This document shows positions 25,729 through 31,891 of a stretch of DNA of 64,000 nucleotides, piece after piece. Both the position numbers and the translations under genes were made by a program. The stretch spans positions 1 to 64,000 of the forward strand of contig CAZTFU010000009.1 in assembly GCA_964612925.1 (NCBI GenBank). The letters are read 5' to 3'. Under the pieces are notes generated by a model. That model ran no database searches. It was not told the origin of the DNA and worked only from the letters and a program-made list of their open reading frames with translations. Source of the DNA: Phil1 sp964612925. GTDB lineage: Bacteria > Bacillota > Clostridia > Christensenellales > CAG-138. Position 1 is the first letter of the stretch, and every line of letters begins with the position of its first letter.

Positions 25729-27291
25729 TTATCGGCATTTTACGAACGGAATACGGGCTATGCGGGAACCGCTTATGTCAAGCCCCGTCACTTCGCCTTG
25801 TCCGTTATATACAAATTTCAGGAACGTGCTTCTCGGATATTCCGCGGCGAATTTGTTTTCGCCTATCTTATGCAGTCTTGTTTTGCCGCGGCGAAGGTGC
25901 TCAATATACAGTGCGCCGTTTTCTTCGGTTATTGTATAGAATGCTTCCACCTCGTCCCCGTAATAGCGGCCCGCAACACCATTCAGTTCTTCCGCATTAG
26001 GTGCGGAATCATCCGCCTTTACAAGAACGGCGTTATCCTCGCTGTCACGGTATGCGGCGCATTTTGTGCCGAGCAGATAATACGTTTCAAGCCTACCCTG
26101 CCTGTACAGGTTGCCGCGCACATGTGTAAGCGGCGAAAGGCCGTATTTCTCACTGCGGAAAAGCTTGCCGTCACGTTCGACTATTTTAACAAGCGTTGCG
26201 CCCTGTTCCGCATAATAGAAGCCTGCGGCTTCATCAAGGCTCGGTTCTTCGCTTACTTCAAGCTCTGCTGCGGCATTTTGCGGCATATCAAGCATCAGCC
26301 GCATTATTTTCCATGCAGCGGGACCCGTTGCAACGTTTTGCGTATTCGAAAGGATTATCACATCTATATCGTCATCGCTAAAGCGCATGGTTACCGTTCT
26401 GAATCCCGCATCCTCACCGACGTGCATAAGATAGCTGTGCCCTTCAAGCTTACCCGCCCAAAGGCCGCAGGCGTATGTTGTGGGAGCATTGTTTTCAAGA
26501 ACGGGCACGGTGGTCATTTCGTCCACAACGCTTTTATCGCATATTATGTAATCGCGGTAGTTGCCCATCCACTTTGCAAGGTCACGCGCAGTGGTATTCA
26601 GTGCGGTTCCGCCGTAAAGGCTGTAATTCAGCGGGTCATAAAAATACTCCGTGCCATTATCTATATAGGATTTTGCTTTATTGGGTATACGCTTCCAGTA
26701 TTTGTCGCACACAACGGTATTCGTCATGCCGAGCGGACGGAATATGCGCTCCTCGGCAAGGTGAGCAAAGTCTTTCCCCGTTACCTTTTCCGCTATAAGT
26801 GCAAGCAGGGCGAAATTCGTATTGCTGTATGAAAACTTCGTGCGCGGCACAAAATTGACATCCTTCTGCCTTGCGCAAAGGCGCATAACGTATTCCTGTG
26901 AGGTTATATCGTCATTATCAACACCGTTAAGGTCCTGCAGGTCAAAGTAATCGCGTATGCCCGAATCATTATTCATAAGGTCACGCAAGCTCACCTTGGC
27001 TTCAAAGTTTATATATTCGCCCACATAGTTCCTTATGTCCGCATCAAGGTCAACAAGCCCTTCCCTGCTGAGGAGCATTACGAGCATTACCGTAAACTGT
27101 TTGGACACGCTTGCCGCATGAAAAACCGTATCGCTGTTTATCAGCACGGAGCTTTCCATATCCGCATAGCCAAAGCAGCGTTCATACACCGTTTCTCCTC
27201 TTTGTCTTATAAGCACCTGTCCGCCGGGGCAGACCCCGCTCTGCCAAGGTGCAAATATTTCATCTATTTTTGCCGTAATGTTTTCCTTCAT
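25729..27291 (-). CDS. serine hydrolase, beta-lactamase class C / D-aminopeptidase-like
   Basis: About 520 residues. The catalytic SxxK is in HAASVSKQFT and the YxN in KFSYSNTNFALL. An N-terminal serine beta-lactamase-like domain (about 1-340) is followed by a C-terminal beta-rich region (about 365-515). No signal peptide or lipobox is seen, so it is probably cytosolic. Such proteins act on D-amino acid peptides or esters rather than antibiotics. Pairing with the epimerase-like enzyme suggests peptide or muropeptide catabolism (inference). ATG 27291 has AGAGGA upstream; the longer in-frame start at 27345 lies nearer the promoter and lacks an SD. Confidence 0.83.
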   Translation of the reverse strand: MKENITAKIDEIFAPWQSGVCPGGQVLIRQRGETVYERCFGYADMESSVLINSDTVFHAASVSKQFTVMLVMLLSREGLVDLDADIRNYVGEYINFEAKVSLRDLMNNDSGIRDYFDLQDLNGVDNDDITSQEYVMRLCARQKDVNFVPRTKFSYSNTNFALLALIAEKVTGKDFAHLAEERIFRPLGMTNTVVCDKYWKRIPNKAKSYIDNGTEYFYDPLNYSLYGGTALNTTARDLAKWMGNYRDYIICDKSVVDEMTTVPVLENNAPTTYACGLWAGKLEGHSYLMHVGEDAGFRTVTMRFSDDDIDVIILSNTQNVATGPAAWKIMRLMLDMPQNAAAELEVSEEPSLDEAAGFYYAEQGATLVKIVERDGKLFRSEKYGLSPLTHVRGNLYRQGRLETYYLLGTKCAAYRDSEDNAVLVKADDSAPNAEELNGVAGRYYGDEVEAFYTITEENGALYIEHLRRGKTRLHKIGENKFAAEYPRSTFLKFVYNGQGEVTGLDISGSRIARIPFVKCR

Positions 27292-27362
27292 CAATACGAT
27301 TCCTCTCCGCCGCCCAACGCGGCCTTTTTGTGCGACATTCCACATACCGCAACTCGTGATTT

Positions 27363-27390
27363 AGTATACCAAATCAAATATAAAAGTCAA
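27363..27390 (-). promoter_or_regulatory. promoter of the serine hydrolase-enolase operon
   Basis: Minus strand: -35 TTGACT (27385-27390), 16-base spacer ending in TGG (extended -10), -10 TATACT (27363-27368). Confidence 0.75.
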
Positions 27391-27477
27391 CCGTTCGTAG
27401 TGCATGGGGTTCCATTTTCGTCATTTACAATATATAATATATCAGCAACGATATTCAGCGGGAGGAATGCCGTATTT

Positions 27478-27636
27478 ATGTTTAACGGTATGCGTAGTCG
27501 TATAAGCCTTGGCGCGAATGTGCTTTACCGCATCTGTACAATGCCCCTTGAGGCCGCCGTTGACACTGGGCTTTTTGGGGCTTTGCCGCACTGTAGGTAT
27601 GCCGTTATACCATTCCCGACTGCCGATTCACAATAG
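27478..27636 (+). CDS. possible 52-residue protein of unknown function
   Basis: Small ORF in the 350-base gap before tRNA-Leu, starting MFNGMRSRISLGANVLYR. A TATAAT (27433-27438) and a GGGAGG (27460-27465) lie upstream, but the SD is 12 bases from this ATG and only 1 base from another ATG that ends after 12 codons. No family is recognised. It may be a remnant or not coding at all; the rest of the gap holds only the flanking promoters. Confidence 0.25.
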   Translation: MFNGMRSRISLGANVLYRICTMPLEAAVDTGLFGALPHCRYAVIPFPTADSQ

Positions 27637-27701
27637 TCGCTGGGGCGTTGCATGCTTAAATCACTGTGCGGCAGTATGTTGACAATATTGATTTATCGTT
27701 A

Positions 27702-27730
27702 TTGACTGCCGGGTTTTGTTTTATTATAAT
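27702..27730 (+). promoter_or_regulatory. promoter of tRNA-Leu
   Basis: -35 TTGACT (27702-27707), 17-base spacer, perfect -10 TATAAT (27725-27730), 10 bases before the tRNA. Confidence 0.85.
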
Positions 27731-27740
27731 GTCAGTGGAT

Positions 27741-27823
27741 GCGGCTGTGGTGGAACGGCATACACAGCAGACTTAAAATCTGCCGGCGAAAGCTTGCGAG
27801 TTCAAATCTCGCCAGCCGCACCA
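27741..27823 (+). tRNA. tRNA-Leu (TAA)
   Basis: Acceptor stem GCGGCTG/CAGCCGC, anticodon loop CTTAAAA with anticodon TAA, short variable arm, T-loop TTCAAAT, discriminator A, and CCA encoded (27821-27823). Confidence 0.95.
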
Positions 27824-27825
27824 AA

Positions 27826-27856
27826 GCAAAAAGCAGCGAGTCGAGCTGCTTTTTGC
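27826..27856 (+). terminator. terminator after tRNA-Leu
   Basis: GCAAAAAGCAGC pairs perfectly with GCTGCTTTTTGC around a 7-base loop; T-run within the 3' arm. It ends next to the cysK promoter. Confidence 0.85.
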
Positions 27857-27880
27857 GTATATTGAGATCAGCAATATAAT
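27853..27880 (+). promoter_or_regulatory. promoter of cysK-cysE
   Basis: -35 TTGCGT (27853-27858, overlapping the terminator arm), 16-base spacer, perfect -10 TATAAT (27875-27880). No T-box or S-box structure was seen between it and cysK. Confidence 0.55.
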
Positions 27881-27895
27881 CAAGGAGGAAATACA

Positions 27896-28834
27896 ATGTC
27901 TGACGTTTATACATCCATAGATCAATTGGTGGGCAATACGCCGCTGTTGGAACTCAAAAATATCGAAAAAAGCCTTGGGTTGAATGCAAGGCTTATTGCA
28001 AAGCTTGAGCTTTTTAATCCTGCGGGTTCCGTAAAGGATCGCGTTGCATTGGCCATATTAAACGATGCCGAAGCACGCGGCATACTGAATGCGGATTCCA
28101 CCATAATAGAGCCTACATCGGGCAATACGGGCATCGGCCTTGCGGCGATTGCCGCATCGCGCGGGTATAAGCTTATAATCGTCATGCCCGATAACATGTC
28201 CGTAGAGCGCATAAAAGTGATGAAAGCCTACGGTGCAAGGCTTGTTTTAAGCCCCGGCGTAAAAGGCATGGCAGGGGCAATAGAGCTTGCGGAAAAGCTT
28301 AACGGCGAAATACCGAACAGCTTCATTGCGGGACAGTTTACCAATCCCGCTAATCCGCGCGCCCATTACGAAACCACGGGACCCGAAATATACAATGCTG
28401 CCGACGGTAAGCTTGACTTCTTTGTCGCGGGCGTGGGCACGGGCGGTACAATATCGGGTACAGGCGAATATTTGAAACAGCGGAACCCTTCAATAAAAGT
28501 AATAGCGGTTGAACCCGCCTCCTCTCCCGTGCTTTCGCTTGGCAGGGGTGGCGCGCACGGCATACAGGGTATAGGGGCGGGCTTTGTGCCGAAAACGCTC
28601 AACACCGCCATATATGATGAGGTTCTTTCCGTAAGCGATGAGGCCGCGTTTGAATACAGTCGCATGATGGGCGCAAGGGAAGGCATACTTGTTGGCATAT
28701 CCTCGGGCGCCGCGCTTGCGGCCGCAGTCAAGCTGGCGCAAAGGAGCGAAAACGAGAGCAAAACCATTGTTGTGCTTATGCCCGACGCTGGTGACAGATA
28801 TCTTTCAACGGAGCTTTTTAACTATGAAAACTGA
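27896..28834 (+). CDS. cysK: cysteine synthase A (O-acetylserine sulfhydrylase)
   Basis: PLP enzyme making L-cysteine from O-acetylserine and sulfide; 312 residues. PLP-lysine in NPAGSVKDRVAL, substrate loop TSGNTG, phosphate-binding loop GVGTGGTISGTG, and the C-terminal GISSGAA and MPDAGDRYLST blocks are all present. AAGGAGG lies 8 bases before the ATG. It overlaps cysE by 11 bases. In known systems CysK and CysE form the cysteine synthase complex, so co-expression makes sense. Confidence 0.97.
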   Translation: MSDVYTSIDQLVGNTPLLELKNIEKSLGLNARLIAKLELFNPAGSVKDRVALAILNDAEARGILNADSTIIEPTSGNTGIGLAAIAASRGYKLIIVMPDNMSVERIKVMKAYGARLVLSPGVKGMAGAIELAEKLNGEIPNSFIAGQFTNPANPRAHYETTGPEIYNAADGKLDFFVAGVGTGGTISGTGEYLKQRNPSIKVIAVEPASSPVLSLGRGGAHGIQGIGAGFVPKTLNTAIYDEVLSVSDEAAFEYSRMMGAREGILVGISSGAALAAAVKLAQRSENESKTIVVLMPDAGDRYLSTELFNYEN

Positions 28835-29612
28835 TATGCGTACATCCTTAAAAACATATTCCAACCTTAAAAGCGATATGGAGGAATTCATAACACTTTC
28901 ACGAATAGTGCTTTACCCCGAGGTTTTTGCACTTGACCCGGGAGAACTACGCGAGCAGGCAAGCGCATACCGTATGCGCGCACTCCTTATGGATATTCTC
29001 AGCAGCGTTTGCTGCGGCGAAACGGATTGTGAAAAAGCTGCTGATGAGCTTTTTGCAAGGCTTCCTCACATTAAGGCCATGCTTGAAACCGACATTCAGG
29101 TGGCATATGAAGGCGACCCGGCCGCAAGAAGCCGCGAGGAGATAATGCTTGCATACCCCGCATTTGAAGCCATAAGCACATTCCGCATAGCGCACGAGCT
29201 TTATACTTTGAACATTCCTCTGCTGCCGCGCATGATGACGGAACATGCCCATTCACTTACGGGCATAGACATTCACCCCGGTGCCGAGATAGGCAGTCAT
29301 TTCTTTATAGACCACGGTACCGGCGTTGTAATAGGTGAAACCACGGTAATAGGCGAACACGTTAAGCTGTACCAAGGTGTTACACTTGGGGCAAGGAGTT
29401 TTGAGGTAGGTGCCGACGGCGCATTGGTAAAGGGAAACAAGCGGCACCCGAATATAGGTAATAATGTTGTTATATACGCAGGTGCAACAATACTCGGCGG
29501 AGATGTGTATATAGGCGATAACTGCATAATAGGCGGCAACGTTTGGCTTACGCAATCGGTTGAGGCGGGTAAAACCGTTGTTGCCGCACACGCTGAGGTT
29601 TCCACAAGATAA
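28824..29612 (+). CDS. cysE: serine O-acetyltransferase
   Basis: Makes O-acetylserine from serine and acetyl-CoA. About 262 residues: an alpha-helical N-terminal domain, then a left-handed beta-helix of hexapeptide repeats starting at GIDIHPGAEIGSHFFIDHGTGVVIGETTVIGEHVKLYQGVTLGA, with catalytic His in DHGTG. It is the EpsC-like longer type. ATG 28824 was chosen (GGAG 10 bases upstream); the much longer in-frame start at 28689 lies inside cysK. It ends only 18 bases before the repeat element at 29631. Confidence 0.95.
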   Translation: MKTDMRTSLKTYSNLKSDMEEFITLSRIVLYPEVFALDPGELREQASAYRMRALLMDILSSVCCGETDCEKAADELFARLPHIKAMLETDIQVAYEGDPAARSREEIMLAYPAFEAISTFRIAHELYTLNIPLLPRMMTEHAHSLTGIDIHPGAEIGSHFFIDHGTGVVIGETTVIGEHVKLYQGVTLGARSFEVGADGALVKGNKRHPNIGNNVVIYAGATILGGDVYIGDNCIIGGNVWLTQSVEAGKTVVAAHAEVSTR

Positions 29613-29630
29613 AACGGCATACAGTTAAGC

Positions 29631-29878
29631 AAAGAGCGCATGAAGTTCATCTACCGAGCATGTCGAAAATGCGGGGTTGTTAAGGGGCGGCAACCCCTTA
29701 ATTCAATTCCGGCTTTGACGACATGTGCGTCAAAACGGATGAAAACCAATAGGTTTTCGTACTTTGCGAGTTTTGTCGCCCGGGAACGAATGTGAGAGAC
29801 AAAACTCGAGAAAACTCGAAAAAGTGGCAAATTGCCACTTTTTCGAGTCTCTGAGCGCATGAAGTTCATGCGCTCTTT
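29631..29878. repeat. hairpin-dense MITE-like element with 20-bp inverted ends
   Basis: The ends AAAGAGCGCATGAAGTTCAT (29631-29650) and its inverted copy (29859-29878) match at 19 of 20 bases. Inside are consecutive stems: GGGGTTG/CAACCCC (29673-29697) competing with TTAAGGGG/CCCCTTAA (29680-29701), TTTGACG/CGTCAAA (29714-29734), GAAAACC/GGTTTTC (29741-29758), GAGTTTTGTC/GACAAAACTC (29768-29807), and a 16-bp perfect stem (29815-29847). The right end is itself a palindrome followed by T. No ORF of note. It fills most of the 386-base gap after cysE. A structured RNA is the alternative reading. Confidence 0.6.
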
Positions 29879-29885
29879 ATTTTTC
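29853..29885 (+). terminator. terminator-like palindrome at the end of the repeat
   Basis: GAGCGCATGAA/TTCATGCGCTC perfect stem followed by TTTATTTTT. It would terminate cysK-cysE transcripts that read through the repeat. Confidence 0.7.
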
Positions 29886-29922
29886 CCCCCCCGTTTCCCG
29901 CCAACGAGTAAAAATAACTATA

Positions 29923-29983
29923 TTGATGATAATACACTACTTTTGATGTAAAGTCAATACATCTTATTTGATGTGAGTAGAAT
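29923..29983 (+). promoter_or_regulatory. probable promoter/operator region of the XRE regulator
   Basis: Three TTGATG direct repeats (29923, 29943, 29968) and an inverted repeat GATGTA...TACATC lie upstream of a -10-like TAGAAT (29978-29983). Arrangement suggests autoregulation. Confidence 0.4.
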
Positions 29984-29998
29984 AGATGCAGACTGATT

Positions 29999-30256
29999 TT
30001 GGCGGTGATTGAAATAAACAAATGCTGTGAAAGAATACGCAGTCTGCGCGAGGATCGTGACCTTACGCAAGCATATGTGGCAAATCTGCTCGGCACCACA
30101 CAGCAGGTGTATTCAAGATACGAAAACGGCGTTAACGATATTCCTTTGCGCCATATAATAGTTCTGTGTAAATTTTATAACGTCAGTGCGGATTACGTCT
30201 TGGGGCTCAGCAACGATGAGATACCTATAGGCGGCAAGGTCGCCGCCAAGAGATAA
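29999..30256 (+). CDS. XRE-family HTH regulator
   Basis: 85-residue Cro/C1-type protein: a single HTH domain (ERIRSLREDRDLTQAYVANLLGTTQQVYSRYENGVNDIPLRHIIVL) and a short C-terminal tail ending GGKVAAKR. It is small enough to act alone as a dimer. Start is TTG at 29999 or GTG at 30005; neither has a clear SD. It lies between cysE and the cotJ operon with its own terminator and shows no obvious partner. Target unknown. Confidence 0.8.
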   Translation: MAVIEINKCCERIRSLREDRDLTQAYVANLLGTTQQVYSRYENGVNDIPLRHIIVLCKFYNVSADYVLGLSNDEIPIGGKVAAKR

Positions 30257-30280
30257 TTCCCATATTTCAAAACTTTACCC

Positions 30281-30320
30281 CGCCGCGGCAGGCAAAGCAA
30301 TGCCTTCTGCGGCGATTTTT
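30281..30320 (+). terminator. terminator after the XRE gene
   Basis: CGCCGC...GGCA and TGCC...GCGGCG form an interrupted stem followed by ATTTTT. Confidence 0.75.
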
Positions 30321-30340
30321 ATAATAGATTTAACACTGTT

Positions 30341-30368
30341 CATATTCAGAAGAATGCTATCATAAAAT
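30341..30368 (+). promoter_or_regulatory. SigE-like sporulation promoter of cotJABC
   Basis: CATATT (30341-30346), 14 bases, CATAAAAT (30361-30368) fits the mother-cell SigE pattern (-35 ATATT, -10 CATAnnnT). No good SigA promoter is seen here. cotJ is SigE-dependent in Bacillus. Confidence 0.6.
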
Positions 30369-30468
30369 AAAACTTGGCACATATTCACCGCGCATCGCGC
30401 TTTTGCATATGCTGTTACAAAGGGGCAACAAATGCCCCGCCCAAATCCTATTAAGGAGGAAACAAACA

Positions 30469-30714
30469 GTGTTATGTAACCAATGCACCGGATGCGCCAT
30501 GGCCGCAAATGCCGTTTCGAGTGATTTCGGAGAATGCAGTGGCGGCGTAATTGCCGCAGGTACGGTTTGCACCAGTGAAATATGCGGTGCTTTCAACATG
30601 CAGATCGGCTCGGATCTTGCCAAAATAAGCTTTCCCATTCAGGAATACAATGAAGGCTTTTGCCCATGCGAAGCCCTTGAGCAGGGGACAATGTTCCCGG
30701 AGCTTGTGCAGTGA
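30469..30714 (+). CDS. cotJA: spore coat protein CotJA-like, cysteine-rich
   Basis: 81 residues. The C-terminal half (FPIQEYNEGFCPCEALEQGTMFPELV) has the CotJA pattern of an EAL...GT.FPEL motif. The N-terminal half is unusual, with Cys at 3, 6, 9, 23, 34 and 39 plus 65 and 67. GTG 30469 was chosen because AAGGAGG lies 9 bases upstream; a longer in-frame start at 30403 lies far upstream of that SD. It is first in cotJA-cotJB-cotJC. In Bacillus the three proteins enter the spore coat together. Confidence 0.75.
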   Translation: MLCNQCTGCAMAANAVSSDFGECSGGVIAAGTVCTSEICGAFNMQIGSDLAKISFPIQEYNEGFCPCEALEQGTMFPELVQ

Positions 30715-30730
30715 AAGGAGGATTTTCATA

Positions 30731-30976
30731 ATGGATGCCACTCAAACCGCACTTATCTACCGCATAAGTCAATATAGGTTCATGTGTGTTGAGCTTAATC
30801 TGTACTTGGACACACATCCAAGCGATGAGAACGCACGCGCCGATTATCAATGCTATGCGCGGCGTCTTTCACAGCTTATAGACCAATATGAAAACGAATA
30901 CGGGCCACTGCTCAATTTTGGTCAATCATCAAGCGACAAGGGCTGCTATGTAATGTCCCAATGGCCCTGGGAATAA
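30731..30976 (+). CDS. cotJB: spore coat protein CotJB
   Basis: 81 residues. The core FMCVELNLYLDTHPSDENARADYQCYARRL and the C-terminal tryptophan-rich end (SQWPWE) match CotJB. AAAGGAGG is about 9 bases before the ATG at 30731. It sits between cotJA (16-base gap) and cotJC (12-base gap) in one operon. CotJB is needed with CotJA for coat incorporation in Bacillus; the biochemical role is unknown. Confidence 0.88.
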   Translation: MDATQTALIYRISQYRFMCVELNLYLDTHPSDENARADYQCYARRLSQLIDQYENEYGPLLNFGQSSSDKGCYVMSQWPWE

Positions 30977-30988
30977 GGAGGAACGGAT

Positions 30989-31594
30989 ATGTGGATATAT
31001 ACAAAACAGCTTGAATACCCCGTTAACATAACCTCGCCCGACCCGCGTATGGCAAAGCTGCTAATGGCCCAATACGGCGGGCCCGACAGCGAGCTTGGTG
31101 CGGGATTGAGATACCTTACACAGCGTTTCACCATGCCCGATGACCGCTGCCGCGCAACGCTAAATGACATAGGCACCGAGGAGCTTGCCCATTGGGAAAT
31201 GCTCGGAACAATGATATACCAGTGTCTGCGTGGGGCAAGCTATGCCCAGATAGAAGAAGTGGGTATGGCGGGATACTACACCATGCACAGCCGCGGTGTG
31301 TTCCCCGCCGACCCGAACGGTGTACCGTTCACCGCAGCATATATCGCTTGTACGGGCGATCCGATTGCAGACCTTGTTGAGGACCTTGCGGCAGAGCAAA
31401 AGGCGCGTGCAACGTATGAACACCTTATGACGCTTACGGACGATAAAAGCGTACTCGATCCGCTTAATTTCTTGAGGGAAAGAGAAATCGTGCATTATCA
31501 GCGTTTCGGTGAATGCCTTGAAATAGTGCAAAACATGCAGTCCGGCGCGACGCGAAGAACATTTTCCGCATCAATGCGCGGCTGTACGCGCTAA
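30989..31594 (+). CDS. cotJC: spore coat protein CotJC, manganese-catalase-like
   Basis: 201 residues of the ferritin-like di-manganese catalase family. Metal-ligand patterns are intact: EELAHWEML (Glu..His), AEQKARATYEHLM (Glu..Glu..His) and EREIVHYQRFGE (Glu..His). The N-terminus MWIYTKQLEYPVNI and LMAQYGGPDSELGAGLRYLTQR are typical of CotJC. It probably removes peroxide or at least binds Mn in the developing coat. AAGGAGG is 7 bases before the ATG. Confidence 0.93.
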   Translation: MWIYTKQLEYPVNITSPDPRMAKLLMAQYGGPDSELGAGLRYLTQRFTMPDDRCRATLNDIGTEELAHWEMLGTMIYQCLRGASYAQIEEVGMAGYYTMHSRGVFPADPNGVPFTAAYIACTGDPIADLVEDLAAEQKARATYEHLMTLTDDKSVLDPLNFLREREIVHYQRFGECLEIVQNMQSGATRRTFSASMRGCTR

Positions 31595-31608
31595 ATTGTC
31601 ACCGTTGA

Positions 31609-31637
31609 TTGACACGGGCACATTGCCGCTGTATAAT
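31609..31637 (+). promoter_or_regulatory. consensus promoter of the SCIFF operon
   Basis: Perfect -35 TTGACA (31609-31614), 17-base spacer, perfect -10 TATAAT (31632-31637). Strong vegetative promoter. Confidence 0.9.
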
Positions 31638-31667
31638 ATATGTAGATAGTTATGCACGGAGGTACAT

Positions 31668-31817
31668 ATGAAGCATATAAACACCATCAAGACCCGTAAT
31701 CTTTGTGAAAGTGCCAAGAACGGCGGCTGCGGCGAATGCCAGACTTCCTGCCAGTCTGCTTGCAAGACCAGCTGTGGCATTGCCAATCAGGCCTGCGAGA
31801 AGAAGGAAGAAAAATAA
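31668..31817 (+). CDS. scfA: SCIFF ranthipeptide precursor
   Basis: 49-residue ribosomal peptide precursor. MKHINTIKTRNL is the SCIFF leader and CGECQTSCQSACKTSC is the conserved core, followed by NQACEK and a charged end. SCIFF peptides normally have six Cys; here there are seven (13, 21, 24, 28, 32, 36, 43), the extra one being C13 in the leader-core border. The radical SAM maturase follows 74 bases later. The peptide is modified by Cys-to-alpha-carbon thioethers in the family. GGAGG is 6 bases before the ATG. Too short for usual ORF calling. Confidence 0.95.
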   Translation: MKHINTIKTRNLCESAKNGGCGECQTSCQSACKTSCGIANQACEKKEEK

Positions 31818-31841
31818 TTTCGGGTTAAGTAACCTAACCGT

Positions 31842-31866
31842 GCCGCCCATATAGGGCGGCATTTTT
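31842..31866 (+). terminator. partial terminator between SCIFF precursor and maturase
   Basis: GCCGCCC/GGGCGGC stem with ATATA loop followed by ATTTTT. Read-through would express the maturase at a lower level than the precursor. Confidence 0.8.
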
Positions 31867-31891
31867 ACAGTTGTTCAAAAAGGGAAAGCAA

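Noticed and set aside
25798..26832. 344-codon plus-strand ORF opposite the serine hydrolase
   Set aside because: No SD, no motif; opposite a gene with intact SxxK and YxN.
27826..27895. possible T-box or other riboswitch before cysK
   Set aside because: The only strong hairpin is the tRNA-Leu terminator; the remaining leader is about 40 bases, too short for a T-box or S-box.
30403..30468. longer start for cotJA
   Set aside because: The GTG at 30469 has AAGGAGG at ideal spacing; the upstream extension lies between the promoter and that SD and lacks its own.
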